Shown here: positions 39,190 to 47,648 of the stretch, piece after piece | How the letters are laid out: each line of letters opens with the position of its first letter | Position numbering within the stretch: position 1 is the first letter of the stretch | The notes under the pieces: model-generated | Databases searched by the model: none | What the model was told of the DNA's origin: nothing | What the model saw: the letters and a program-made list of their open reading frames with translations, nothing else | NCBI GenBank assembly: GCA_036557185.1 | Contig: DATBHZ010000126.1 | Coordinates: 1-47,648 of the forward strand | Length of the DNA stretch: 47,648 bases | Reading direction: 5' to 3' | DNA from: DATBHZ01 sp036557185 | GTDB taxonomy: Bacteria; Actinomycetota; Acidimicrobiia; IMCC26256; JAENVU01 | Translations under genes and position numbers: made by a program

Positions 39190-42100
39190 ATGCTCGGGAC
39201 CTTGGCGCAGTCCTTCGCACACCTCCACGTGCACACCGAGTACTCGATGCTCGACGGCGCCTCGCGTGTTCCCGATGTCGTCGCGGCCGCGGCGCGCGAC
39301 GGACAGCCTGCGATCGGGATCACCGACCACGGGAACATGTACGGAGTGCTCGACATGTACTCCGCGGCGCGCGACGCGGGCATCGTGCCGGTGCTCGGGA
39401 TGGAGGGCTACTTCGTCGACACGAGCCGCTTCGACCGTCCGCGACGCGCCGAGCACGACATCTACCACCTCACGATGCTCGCCGAGACGAACGAGGGATA
39501 CCGGAACCTCATCAAGGTCTCGTCGCAGGCGTACCTCGACGGCTTCTACTACAAGCCGCGCACGGATTGGGAGCTGCTCGCGCAGCACAGCGCGGGCCTC
39601 ATCGCGACGAGCGGCTGCCTCGGTGGCCTCGTCTGCCAGTTGCTGCTCAACGAAGAGCCGTTGGCGGCGCGCGCGGCGGCCGGCCGGTTCCAGGACATCT
39701 TCGGGCAGTCGTCGTTCTTCATCGAGCTCCAGGACCACGGACTGCCCGACGACGCGCGCGTGAACCCGCAGCTGATCGAGATCGCACGCGACCTCGGTGC
39801 GCCGCTCCTCGCGACCAACGACAGCCACTACACGCATCCCGAGGACGCCGTCGCGCACGACGCGCTGCTCTGCGTGCAGACCGGAGCGAAGATCCACGAG
39901 GAGGGCCGGTTCAAGTTCGACGCCGACAGCTTCTACCTGCGAACCGCGAGCGAGATGCGGGAGCTGTTCAGGGACTACCCGGAAGCCTGCGACAACACCC
40001 TCTGGATCGCAGAGCGTGCGAACGTGGAGCTGGAGTTCGGTCAAGCGGTGTTGCCGTCCTTCCCGGTGCCCGAGGGCACGACCGAGGAGAGCTACCTGCG
40101 AGAGCTCACCTTCGCGGGTGCGAAGGAGCGGTACGGCGAGTTGCCCGACCCGAAAGTGCTCGAGCGCCTCGAGTACGAGCTCGGCGTGATCGAGTCCATG
40201 GGGTTCGCGGCGTACTTCCTCGTCGTGTGGGACCTCGTGCGGCACGCGCGATCGCAGGGCATCAGGGTCGGGCCCGGGCGGGGGAGCGCGGCCGGGTCGT
40301 GCGTCGCGTACTGCCTCAGGATCGTCGACATCGACCCGATCCACTACGACCTGCTCTTCGAGCGGTTCTTGAACCCGGGCCGCAAGCAGATGCCCGACAT
40401 CGACATGGACTTCGACTCGCGGGCGCGGGGCGAGATGATCAAGTACGCCGCACAACGCTACGGCGCGGACCGTGTGGCGCAGATCGTGACGTTCTCCACC
40501 ATCAAGGCGCGTGCCGCGATACGCGACGCTGCCCGGGTCCTGGACTACCCCTACGCGCTCGGGGACAAGGTCGCCAAGCTGGTGCCCGCGCTCATCATGG
40601 GCCGCGACACGCCGCTCTATGCATGCTTCGACCGGCAGCAGAAGTACGAGGACGGCTACAAGATGGCCTCCGAGCTGCGCGAGCTGTACGACAACGATCC
40701 CGATGCGAAGCGCGTGATCGACGTCGCGAGGGGGCTCGAGGGACTGCGCCGCCAGGACGGGATCCACGCTGCTGCAGTGGTGATCACGCGTGAGCCGCTC
40801 ACCGAGTATCTGCCCGTGCAGCGCAAGCCCGAGCCGGGCGGGAACCTCGACGACGCGCCGATCGTCACCCAGTACGAGATGCACGGGGTCGAGAACCTCG
40901 GGCTGCTCAAGATGGACTTCCTGGGGCTGCGCAACCTGGACGTGATCGACATCACGCTCGACCTCGTCGAGCACGCCACCGGCGGGCGTCCCGACATCGA
41001 CAACGTCCCGCTCGACGATCCGGAGACGTTCGAGCTGTTGCGACGCGGCGACACGATCGGTGTGTTCCAGCTCGAGGGTGGGCCGATGCGCGCGCTCATC
41101 CGCTCGGTCGCGCCGTCGACGTTCGAGGACGTGTCCGCCGTGAACGCGCTGTACCGGCCGGGTCCGATGGCGCAGAACTGGCACAACGAGTACGCGGACC
41201 GGAAGAACGGCCGGAAGCCCGTCACCTATCCGCACCCGGCACTGCAGGAGGTGCTCGCGCCGACGTACGGGCTGATGGTGTACCAGGAGCAGCTCATGCG
41301 CGTGTCGCAGCTGCTCGCCGGCTATTCGCTCGCGGACGCGGAGAACCTCCGCAAGGCGACCGGCAAGAAGATCCGCGAGCTCATCGTCACCGAACGTACG
41401 AAGTTCGTCGACGGATGCGTGGCGCAGGGGCACCCGCGCGAGTTCGGCGAGCAGATCTTCGACACGATCGAGCCGTTCGCCGACTACTCGTTCAACAAGA
41501 GCCACACGGTGGGCTACGGCCTGATCGCGTACCAGACGGCGTATCTCAAGGCGCACCACCCGCGTGAGTACATGGCCGCGTTGCTCACGAGCGTGAAGGG
41601 CGACAAGGACAGGTCGGCCGTGTACCTCAACGAGTGCCGGCAGCTCGAGATCCCCGTCCTCGTCCCCGACGTCAACGAGTCCGAGCTCGACTTCTCCGTG
41701 CGCGCCGACGCGATCCGCTTCGGCCTGTCGGCGGTCCGCAACGTCGGCGAGGGTGTGTCGGCGCGGATCATCGATGCCCGTGAGTCGGACGGCCCGTTCA
41801 CCGACTTCTACGACTTCTGTGACCGCGTCGACCAGAGCGCCCTCAACAAGCGCGCCGTCGAATCGCTCGTCAAGGCCGGCGCGTTCGACTCGCTCGGCCA
41901 CCCGCGCCAGGGGCTGCTGCTCGCCTTCGAGCCGGTCGTCGACGACGCGCTCCGCCGCAGGGTGAAGGAGGCCGAGGGGCAGTTCGACCTCTTCTCGACG
42001 AGCGCCGAGGTGCACGAGGAGCAGCGGGAGCAAGCGCGGATCCAGATCCCCGACGAGGAGTTCGCCAAGACGCAGCGGCTCGCGTTCGAGAAGGAGATGC

Positions 42101-42687
42101 TCGGCCTGTACGTGTCGGACCATCCGCTGATGGGCGCCGAGCGCGCGTTCCGTCGATACACCGACGCCACGCTCTCCGACCTCAAGGAGCTGCGGGAAGG
42201 AGAGCTCCGCACGGTGGGCGGCGTGGTGACCTCGCTGGCGCGCAAGTACACGAAGCGTGGCGACCTGATGGCGACGTTCGTCCTCGAGGATCTCGCCGCG
42301 GCGATCGAGGTGATGGTCTTCCCGAAGACGATGACGCAGTACGGGGAGCTGCTCGACGAGGACGCGTTGGTGTGCGTGAAAGGCCGCCTCGACGCGCGCG
42401 ACGACACGCCGAAGCTGATCGCGATGGAGATCACCCGCCCCGAGCTCCTGCTCGACGGCGGCCCACCGGTGCGCATCCGGGCGCGGCTGGGCTCGCTGAC
42501 CGAGCCGAAGGTCGCGCGTCTCAAGGAGATCCTGGTCGAGCATCCCGGCGACAGCCCGGTGTTCGTGCATCTCGAGGGTCCCGAGAGGACAACGGTCCTG
42601 CGGCTCGGCGACGAGCACCTCGTCAGTGACCGGAACGGGCTGTTCGCGGAGCTGCGCGTGTTGCTGGGTCCGGACTGCATCGTTTGA
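39190..42687 (+). CDS. dnaE: DNA polymerase III alpha subunit DnaE
   Basis: A 1165-residue replicative polymerase. The N-terminal PHP domain (AHLHVHTEYSMLDG, GITDHGNMYG, TNDSHYTHPEDA) is followed by the palm with PDIDMDFDSR (D403, D405) and KMDFLGLRNLD (D576). Then come finger motifs, a helix-hairpin-helix region, and an OB fold (about 1010-1090, GGVVTSLARKYTKRGD). A clamp-binding-like QFDLFS segment is near 930. Normal length for DnaE1. ATG at 39190 fits the conserved start; TAAGAC lies 7 nt upstream. The open frame upstream inside the phosphodiesterase gene is shadow. Confidence 0.97.
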   Translation: MLGTLAQSFAHLHVHTEYSMLDGASRVPDVVAAAARDGQPAIGITDHGNMYGVLDMYSAARDAGIVPVLGMEGYFVDTSRFDRPRRAEHDIYHLTMLAETNEGYRNLIKVSSQAYLDGFYYKPRTDWELLAQHSAGLIATSGCLGGLVCQLLLNEEPLAARAAAGRFQDIFGQSSFFIELQDHGLPDDARVNPQLIEIARDLGAPLLATNDSHYTHPEDAVAHDALLCVQTGAKIHEEGRFKFDADSFYLRTASEMRELFRDYPEACDNTLWIAERANVELEFGQAVLPSFPVPEGTTEESYLRELTFAGAKERYGELPDPKVLERLEYELGVIESMGFAAYFLVVWDLVRHARSQGIRVGPGRGSAAGSCVAYCLRIVDIDPIHYDLLFERFLNPGRKQMPDIDMDFDSRARGEMIKYAAQRYGADRVAQIVTFSTIKARAAIRDAARVLDYPYALGDKVAKLVPALIMGRDTPLYACFDRQQKYEDGYKMASELRELYDNDPDAKRVIDVARGLEGLRRQDGIHAAAVVITREPLTEYLPVQRKPEPGGNLDDAPIVTQYEMHGVENLGLLKMDFLGLRNLDVIDITLDLVEHATGGRPDIDNVPLDDPETFELLRRGDTIGVFQLEGGPMRALIRSVAPSTFEDVSAVNALYRPGPMAQNWHNEYADRKNGRKPVTYPHPALQEVLAPTYGLMVYQEQLMRVSQLLAGYSLADAENLRKATGKKIRELIVTERTKFVDGCVAQGHPREFGEQIFDTIEPFADYSFNKSHTVGYGLIAYQTAYLKAHHPREYMAALLTSVKGDKDRSAVYLNECRQLEIPVLVPDVNESELDFSVRADAIRFGLSAVRNVGEGVSARIIDARESDGPFTDFYDFCDRVDQSALNKRAVESLVKAGAFDSLGHPRQGLLLAFEPVVDDALRRRVKEAEGQFDLFSTSAEVHEEQREQARIQIPDEEFAKTQRLAFEKEMLGLYVSDHPLMGAERAFRRYTDATLSDLKELREGELRTVGGVVTSLARKYTKRGDLMATFVLEDLAAAIEVMVFPKTMTQYGELLDEDALVCVKGRLDARDDTPKLIAMEITRPELLLDGGPPVRIRARLGSLTEPKVARLKEILVEHPGDSPVFVHLEGPERTTVLRLGDEHLVSDRNGLFAELRVLLGPDCIV

Positions 42688-42707
42688 GTGAGCGGTACGC
42701 TTCGGAC

Positions 42708-43088
42708 GTGCCGCACGATGAGCGCAACCACCACGAACGAGGCGATGCACTCGCTCCGCCCGACGACAGCGCGCAACGTGACGAGCGCACCGACGACGAC
42801 GACGTGACCGACGCGCTCCAGGAACGGCTCATCGATCGCGTCACGTCCGGCTTCACGAAGGGGGCGTCCGGTCTCGTGCTCGGCGCCGCGATGCGCGGTC
42901 TCGACGAAGGCATGTTCGGCAAGAAGGAGCAGACCGAGATCGTCTCCGAGCGCGGCGACGGTGAGCCCGATCCCGACCGGCCGCTCGACGTGTTCCTCGA
43001 CTTCGACCACCCCGAGCGATCGGTGGTCGTCGTGCACCGCCGTCCGCCGCACGAAGGGGATGCACCCGGCGCGAACGGTCGTTCCTAG
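42708..43088 (+). CDS. Conserved hypothetical acidic protein
   Basis: About 126 residues, no recognised family. The N-terminal third is very acidic and hydrophilic (PHDERNHHERGD, TDDDDVTDAL). A middle segment has VTSGFTKGASGLVLGAAMRG (possibly amphipathic), and the end has DRPLDVFLDFDHPERSVVVV. GTG at 42708 is 6 nt after TACGCT (42696-42701), a possible leaderless -10; TTG at 42684, overlapping the dnaE stop, is the other candidate. No function can be named. Confidence 0.65.
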   Translation: MPHDERNHHERGDALAPPDDSAQRDERTDDDDVTDALQERLIDRVTSGFTKGASGLVLGAAMRGLDEGMFGKKEQTEIVSERGDGEPDPDRPLDVFLDFDHPERSVVVVHRRPPHEGDAPGANGRS

Positions 43089-43119
43089 GGCTGCGCCGGC
43101 GCGTGCCATGCTTCCCGCC

Positions 43120-43773
43120 GTGAAGATCGGGGTGTTGGGCGGGACCGGACCCGCGGGACGCGGTCTGGCAGCCCGCTTGGCGGATGTCGGGTTCGACGTG
43201 CTCGCCGGCTCGCGAGAGCTCGCCAAGGCGACAGCGACGGTCGAGCAGCTCGAGGAGCGTTGGGGTGAACGGGTCGCGCGTCTGACACCTGCCGACAACG
43301 CCGGTGCCTGCGACGCGGACGTCGTCGTGCTGGCGGTAAACGCCGACGCGGCGCTTGCGACGGCCAGGGACTACGCCGACGAGCTCGCCGGCAAGATCGT
43401 CGTGTCGATGGCCAACAGCCTCGTGAAGAAGGGCAATGAGTTCCACGCGGTGCTGCCTCCGCACGGGTCGATCGCCAAGGAGATGCAGGCCCTGCTCTGG
43501 CGGTCGCAGGTCGTCACGGCCTTCCACCTCGTGCCCGCCGCGGAGTTCGTGAACCTCGACCAGCGGATGGAGGGCGACGTCGTTGCCTGCGGCGACGACG
43601 ACATCGCCCGCCGGACCCTCATGGAGATCATCGAGGCGATACCCGACCTGCGCGCCTTCGACGGTGGATCGCTCGAGAACGCAGTCGGCATTGAGACGTT
43701 CGCCGCCGTGCTGCTCACGATCAATGTTCGGCACCACGTCCGTGCCGGCCTCCGCTTGAGCGGCATCGAGTGA
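43120..43773 (+). CDS. npdG: F420-dependent NADP reductase (NpdG-like)
   Basis: A 217-residue Rossmann protein (KIGVLGGTGPAGRGLAARLA) that transfers hydride between coenzyme F420 and NADP. GSRELAKA follows the nucleotide fold, typical of NADP binding, and VVTAFHLVPAAEF and AFDGGSLENA belong to the F420 reductase family. Coenzyme F420 is common in actinobacteria. GTG at 43120 lies 7 nt after CATGCT and the family starts right there; ATG at 43108 is an alternative. Overlaps mshC by 4 nt (GTGA). Confidence 0.88.
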   Translation: MKIGVLGGTGPAGRGLAARLADVGFDVLAGSRELAKATATVEQLEERWGERVARLTPADNAGACDADVVVLAVNADAALATARDYADELAGKIVVSMANSLVKKGNEFHAVLPPHGSIAKEMQALLWRSQVVTAFHLVPAAEFVNLDQRMEGDVVACGDDDIARRTLMEIIEAIPDLRAFDGGSLENAVGIETFAAVLLTINVRHHVRAGLRLSGIE

Positions 43774-44954
43774 CGGTCTCGCTCTACTGCACGCAGCAGC
43801 GCGCGGTGGTTCCGTTCGAGCCGGGGGACACGGTCCGCATGTACGTGTGCGGCATCACCCCCTACGACTCCACCCACCTCGGCCATGCCGCGACATATCT
43901 CACCTACGACCTGCTCACGCGCCGGTTGGAGGAGCTCGGGCACGAAGTCCTCATGGTGCGGAACATCACCGACGTGGACGACTCCATCCTTCCGAAGGCC
44001 CGGGAGCTCGGCATCCCGTACCTGGAGCTCGCCGCCTCCGAGGTGGAGCGCTTCCACCGTGACGTCGACGCGCTCGAGCTGCGTCCGCCGTTCGCCGAGC
44101 CGCGCGCGACCGAGACCATCGACGAGATCATCTCGATCGTCTCCAGGCTCCTGGATTCGGGTCATGCCTACCTGACCGGCGGGTCCGCGTACTTCGACGT
44201 GTCGTCGTTCCCGAGCTTCGGTCAGGTATCCCACTACGACCATGAACAGATGGTGCGCCTCGCCCGCGCGCGCGGCGGGAACCCCGACGACCCGCACCGG
44301 CGCGACCCGCTCGACTTCGTGCTGTGGCAGCAGTCGCTCGAGGACGAGCCCGCGTGGCGCGCGCCCTTCGGCGTCGGCCGCCCGGGCTGGCACATCGAGT
44401 GCTCCGCAATGGCGATGCAGGAGCTGGGGCCGACGCTCGACCTGCACGGCGGCGGCACGGACCTCATCTTCCCGCATCACGAGTGCGAGGTCGCGCAGAG
44501 CGAGGCGCTGACCGGGAAGCCCTTCGTCCGGCACTGGCTGCACTCGGCGATGGTTGCGTACGAGGGCGAGAAGATGAGCAAGTCGCTCGGCAACCTCGTG
44601 TTCGTCAGCGACCTGCTCGCCATCGCCGACGCTCGCGCGATCCGCCTCGCACTCATGCACCACCACTACCGGGCAGGCTTCGAGTGGCACGACACCGACA
44701 TCCAGGACGGCACTGCGTTGTTGCACCGGCTGCTCGCTGCGGCGAAGCGACCCGAAGGACCTGATCCTCGCCCGTTCGCCGAGCGCGTGCGCGCGGCGAT
44801 CGACGACGATCTCGACACGCCGCGCGCGCTGGACGCTCTCGGCGAGCTGGCCGACGCCACGCTCTCGGGCGGCACCGACACCGACGCGCCTGTGGTGTTG
44901 CGCGAGCTTGGGGCGCTCATCGGCGTCGACCTGGAGCGTCCGCCGACGCACTGA
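43770..44954 (+). CDS. mshC: Cysteine:glucosaminyl-inositol ligase MshC (CysRS-like)
   Basis: A 394-residue class I synthetase-like ligase. VRMYVCGITPYDSTHLGHA, WHIECSAMAM and FPHHECEVAQSEA hold the zinc ligands, and GEKMSKSLGN is the KMSKS loop. CysRS usually reads VCGPTVY and is about 460 residues; here the CGITPYD motif and shorter length fit MshC, which joins cysteine to GlcN-inositol in mycothiol synthesis. The alternative, a short CysRS, cannot be excluded without comparing the C-terminal domain. Start GTG at 43770 overlaps npdG. Confidence 0.82.
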   Translation: MTVSLYCTQQRAVVPFEPGDTVRMYVCGITPYDSTHLGHAATYLTYDLLTRRLEELGHEVLMVRNITDVDDSILPKARELGIPYLELAASEVERFHRDVDALELRPPFAEPRATETIDEIISIVSRLLDSGHAYLTGGSAYFDVSSFPSFGQVSHYDHEQMVRLARARGGNPDDPHRRDPLDFVLWQQSLEDEPAWRAPFGVGRPGWHIECSAMAMQELGPTLDLHGGGTDLIFPHHECEVAQSEALTGKPFVRHWLHSAMVAYEGEKMSKSLGNLVFVSDLLAIADARAIRLALMHHHYRAGFEWHDTDIQDGTALLHRLLAAAKRPEGPDPRPFAERVRAAIDDDLDTPRALDALGELADATLSGGTDTDAPVVLRELGALIGVDLERPPTH

Positions 44955-44962
44955 CCGCGCAG

Positions 44963-44987
44963 CGGCGGCCTGCCGGGTCAGCCGCCG
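44963..44987. terminator. Hairpin between converging genes
   Basis: CGGCGGC (44963-44969) and GCCGCCG (44981-44987) form a 7-bp stem around an 11-nt loop, spanning the 23-nt gap between mshC and the SRPBCC gene and reaching the latter's stop codon. There is no T-tract; a two-way terminator is only suggested by place. Confidence 0.35.
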
Positions 44988-45361
44988 ACGTGCTCCTTCA
45001 GCGCCTCGAGGCTCTGCTGATAGACGCCTTGCATGAGCCCGGCCATCTCGTCGGGCTTCGCGTCGACGTCCCACGTCACCCTCGAGCCCGAGCCGTCGTC
45101 GTGCACCGTGATGGTGGCGCGGTGGGTCTCGACCGGTGCTCCGTCGGTGATCGAGTAGGTGATGGCCCGTGCCGCTTCGTCGATGCTCACGAGGTGCTCG
45201 CGGATCTCCATCCCCATCATCGAGAGGATGCGGTCGTCACCTTCCGAACGCGACGAGTCGATACCCGGCATCCAGTCGCCGAGACCGTGGAAGTCGCGCA
45301 CCGTCTCCCACACCTTGTCGGGGCTCGCGCTCATCGCGAGCTCTGCAGTCGCCTCTGCCAT
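44978..45361 (-). CDS. SRPBCC family protein (START-like)
   Basis: A 127-residue single SRPBCC domain, a hydrophobic-pocket fold that binds lipids, polyketides or other ligands. Typical sequence: ASPDKVWETVRDFHGLGDWM near the N terminus and GSRVTWDVDAKPDEMAGLMQ near the end, with the C-terminal helix YQQSLEALKEHVGG. ATG at 45361 has GAGGAGA about 6 nt upstream on the minus strand. The open frame is much longer upstream but that part is not protein-like. The ligand is unknown. Confidence 0.88.
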   Translation of the reverse strand: MAEATAELAMSASPDKVWETVRDFHGLGDWMPGIDSSRSEGDDRILSMMGMEIREHLVSIDEAARAITYSITDGAPVETHRATITVHDDGSGSRVTWDVDAKPDEMAGLMQGVYQQSLEALKEHVGG

Positions 45362-45443
45362 CCATCTCTCCTCGCCGGTCGCGTGCGGGCAGCACTGTAT
45401 TGGCTCCGGCGCAACGAGGTCGCGCCGGTAACCTGAGGCCTTC

Positions 45444-47435
45444 ATGCCCGCAGACCACGTGACCCTGACGCTGCCCGACGGATCCTCCCGCGAGTACCCG
45501 GCGGGTGTCACGGGCGCCGAGGTCGCAGCGTCGATCGGCAAAGGTCTCGCCAAGGCCGCGGTCGCCGTCGACGTCGACGGGGACGTGCTCGATCTCGGGC
45601 GCCCGATCGACCGCGACGCGGCCGTTGCGGTCGTCACGGCGGACTCCGAGGCGGGGCGGGAGGTCTTGCGGCACTCGACCTCCCACCTGATGGCACAGGC
45701 CGTCTTCGACCTGTTCCCGGGCGCGCAGTACGCCATCGGCCCGGCGATCGCCGACGGCTTCTACTACGACTTCGCGCTCCCCAACGGCGCGCACTTCACG
45801 GACGCGGACCTCGAGCGCATCGAGGCCCGCATGCGCGAGATCGTGCGCGAGGACCAGCCGTTCGTGCGCGAGGAATACGGCACCGACGCCGGCCTCGAGC
45901 TCTTCGCCGACCAGCCGTTCAAGGTCGAGATCATCAAGAACGTGACGGCAGGCCGCGCCGAGAGCGAGGACGCCGGCGAGGTGTCGGGCGACGGCTCGGT
46001 CGGTGTCTACAGCAACCTCCACGCCGACGGGAGCGTCGCGTACGTCGACCTGTGCCGCGGGCCGCACGTGCCGTCGACGGGCAAGCTCGGCGCGTTCAAG
46101 CTCATGCGCGTCGCAGGCGCCTATTGGAGGGGCGACGAGAAGCGGCCGCAGCTCCAGCGCATCTACGGCACGGCGTGGGAGAGCGAGAAGGCGCTCGCCG
46201 AGCACCTGCATCGCCTGGAGGAGGCCGAGCGTCGCGACCACCGCAAGCTCGGTACCGAGCTCGACCTGTTCTCGTTTCCCGAGGAGATCGGCTCCGGTCT
46301 CCCGGTCTTCCATCCCAAGGGCGGCACCGTTCGGCGCGTGATGGAGGACTACAGCCGCCAGCGTCACGAGGCGGCCGGGTACGACTTCGTCAACACGCCG
46401 CACATCACCAAGTCGAACCTCTTCGAGATCTCGGGCCATCTCGATTGGTTCGCCGAGGGGATCTACCCGCCCATCGAGCTCGAGGACGGCACGGACTACT
46501 ACCTCAAGCCGATGAACTGCCCGTTCCACATCCTCATCTACAGGAGCCGGACGCGCTCGTACCGCGACCTCCCGATGCGGCTGTTCGAGTTCGGCACCGT
46601 GTACCGGTACGAGAAGTCGGGGGTGGTGCACGGCCTCACGCGTGTCCGGGGTCTCACGATGGACGACGCGCACATCTTCTGCGCCAAGGAGCAGGTGGCG
46701 GGCGAGCTGCGCTCGTTGCTCGGGTTCGTGCTCGACGTGCTGCGCGACTACGGCCTCGAAGAATTCTACCTGGAGCTGTCCACGAAGCCGGAGGGCAAGG
46801 CGGTCGGCACCGACGCCGAATGGGACGAGGCGACCGAGGTCCTGCGGTCGACCGCGCTCGACGCGGGGCTCGACCTCGTGATGGACGAGGGTGGTGGTGC
46901 GTTCTACGGACCGAAGATCTCCGTCCAAGCACGCGACGCGATCGGGCGTTCCTGGCAGATGTCGACGATCCAGCTCGACTTCCAGCTCCCGCAGCGCTTC
47001 GACCTGCACTACATCGGGGCCGACAACGAGCGGCACCGGCCCGTCATGATCCACCGGGCGCTCTTCGGATCGGTCGAGCGCTTCTTCGCGATCCTGCTCG
47101 AGCACTACGCGGGCGCGTTCCCCGTCTGGCTCGCTCCGGTGCAGGTGACGATCCTCCCCGTTGCCGACCGGCACCAGGGGTACGCCGAGGATCTCGCGCG
47201 GCGGCTGCGCGACGAGCGGTACCGCGTGGAGCTGCTCGACTCCCACAACGACACGCTCGGGAACCGGGTGCGCCGTGCCAAGACGGAGAAGGTGCCGTAC
47301 GTGCTGGTCGTTGGCGACGAGGACGTCGAACGCGAGACGGTCGCCGTGAACAGCCGCGCCAACGAGGTGGAAAAGCTGGTGCCGGTCGACGACTTCTTCG
47401 AACGTCTCGAGGCCGACGTACGCGAGCGCCGATGA
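45444..47435 (+). CDS. thrS: Threonyl-tRNA synthetase
   Basis: A 663-residue class II synthetase. The N-terminal TGS domain (about 5-65) precedes the editing domain with HSTSH (H77, H81) and DLCRGPHVP. The catalytic core has PMNCPFHIL, VVHGLTRVRGLTMDDAHIF and MIHRALFGSVERF carrying zinc ligands, and the anticodon-binding domain is about 560-663. ATG at 45444 has GAGG at about 45435 and TAACCT (45429-45434) as a possible -10. Its stop overlaps the next gene (ATGA). The thrS-HIT pair is usual in actinobacteria. Confidence 0.97.
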   Translation: MPADHVTLTLPDGSSREYPAGVTGAEVAASIGKGLAKAAVAVDVDGDVLDLGRPIDRDAAVAVVTADSEAGREVLRHSTSHLMAQAVFDLFPGAQYAIGPAIADGFYYDFALPNGAHFTDADLERIEARMREIVREDQPFVREEYGTDAGLELFADQPFKVEIIKNVTAGRAESEDAGEVSGDGSVGVYSNLHADGSVAYVDLCRGPHVPSTGKLGAFKLMRVAGAYWRGDEKRPQLQRIYGTAWESEKALAEHLHRLEEAERRDHRKLGTELDLFSFPEEIGSGLPVFHPKGGTVRRVMEDYSRQRHEAAGYDFVNTPHITKSNLFEISGHLDWFAEGIYPPIELEDGTDYYLKPMNCPFHILIYRSRTRSYRDLPMRLFEFGTVYRYEKSGVVHGLTRVRGLTMDDAHIFCAKEQVAGELRSLLGFVLDVLRDYGLEEFYLELSTKPEGKAVGTDAEWDEATEVLRSTALDAGLDLVMDEGGGAFYGPKISVQARDAIGRSWQMSTIQLDFQLPQRFDLHYIGADNERHRPVMIHRALFGSVERFFAILLEHYAGAFPVWLAPVQVTILPVADRHQGYAEDLARRLRDERYRVELLDSHNDTLGNRVRRAKTEKVPYVLVVGDEDVERETVAVNSRANEVEKLVPVDDFFERLEADVRERR

Positions 47436-47648
47436 CGCTGGACCGTCTCTGGGCGGGTTGGCGCGCGCACTACATCGACGACATCGCAACCAAGCCACCT
47501 TCCGACGAGTGCCTGTTCTGCGGGCTGCTCGCGATGGGCGACGAGGAGGCGATGATCCTCGAGCGAGGCGACTGCTCGTTCACCGTCATGAACGCCTACC
47601 CGTACACGTCGGGGCATCTGATGGTGGCGCCGCGCGCACACGTCGCCG
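47432..47648 (+). CDS. HIT family protein, 3' end outside the window
   Basis: The first 72 residues of a histidine-triad nucleotide hydrolase/transferase. Visible: LDRLWAGWRAHYID, the CLFCGLL cysteine pair that binds zinc in this subgroup, FTVMNAYPYTSGHLMVAPRA. The catalytic HxHxH motif should lie just past the window edge. The start ATG overlaps the thrS stop by 4 nt. The family includes Ap4A phosphorylases; a phosphatidylinositol-phosphate synthase gene often follows in actinobacteria, which cannot be seen here. Confidence 0.9.
   Translation, partial: MTLDRLWAGWRAHYIDDIATKPPSDECLFCGLLAMGDEEAMILERGDCSFTVMNAYPYTSGHLMVAPRAHVA

Noticed and set aside
43770..44954. Ordinary cysteinyl-tRNA synthetase
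   Set aside because: The CGITPYD motif and short length favour MshC, though CysRS remains the alternative.
1..47648. tRNA or rRNA genes, CRISPR arrays, insertion sequences, prophage or defence genes
   Set aside because: None seen; all gaps are short and hold only promoter-like or hairpin sequence.

Overview
This 47.6 kb window is GC-rich chromosomal DNA from an actinomycete-type bacterium (Actinomycetota). The gene order and protein families suggest a deep lineage such as Acidimicrobiia; that placement is inference. Supporting signs are a division and cell-wall (dcw) cluster with no ftsA, with SepF and DivIVA beside FtsZ; a mycothiol-type cysteine ligase (MshC); an F420-dependent NADP reductase; a DUF3040 protein; many GTG starts; and several -10 hexamers placed 6-8 nt before a start codon, the layout of leaderless actinobacterial mRNAs. 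I saw no insertion sequence, phage gene, CRISPR array, tRNA or rRNA.

Layout. Bases 1-6330 hold housekeeping and accessory enzymes: a TesB thioesterase cut by the window edge, an SDR oxidoreductase, a PIG-L deacetylase, a small membrane protein (minus strand), a NUDIX hydrolase, DNA polymerase IV, a Gfo/Idh/MocA oxidoreductase, DUF3040 and a MerR-like regulator. Bases 6274-10753 (minus strand) are a translationally coupled moxR - DUF58 - transglutaminase operon. Bases 10946-11886 carry a small conserved protein and an HNH endonuclease. Bases 11965-28363 are the dcw cluster: mraZ, rsmH, ftsL, ftsI, murE, murF, mraY, murD, ftsW, murG, murC, murB, ftsQ, ftsZ. Most junctions are 4-14 nt overlaps, so the operon looks tightly coupled. 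Bases 28360-31847 continue with pgeF, a yggS-type gene, sepF, a yggT-type gene and divIVA. Bases 31844-34996 are ileS on the minus strand. Then come a histone-H1-like/DksA fusion, lspA, an RluD-type gene, an Rrf2 regulator (minus), an alkaline-phosphatase-superfamily gene, dnaE, a small unknown gene, an F420:NADP reductase, mshC, an SRPBCC gene (minus), thrS, and a HIT-family gene cut by the right edge.

How the genes work together. MurE, MurF, MurD, MurC and MurB make the UDP-MurNAc-pentapeptide. MraY and MurG convert it to lipid II, and FtsW with FtsI polymerise and crosslink it at the septum. FtsZ, SepF, FtsQ and FtsL build the divisome, and DivIVA marks the growing pole. MraZ probably represses the cluster through GTGG repeats on its own promoter.

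The most interesting signals are regulatory, not a new protein system. They are a 31-bp imperfect stem-loop between mraZ and rsmH, a nested three-stem leader upstream of ftsZ, a cluster of DnaA-box-like sites just upstream of dnaE, and a pgeF gene with no normal start codon. No stretch without a gene exceeds 300 bases. The longest gaps are 27027-27283 (ftsZ leader), 34997-35247 (divergent ileS/dksA-like promoters), 11887-12089 (mraZ promoter) and 12531-12727 (rsmH leader).
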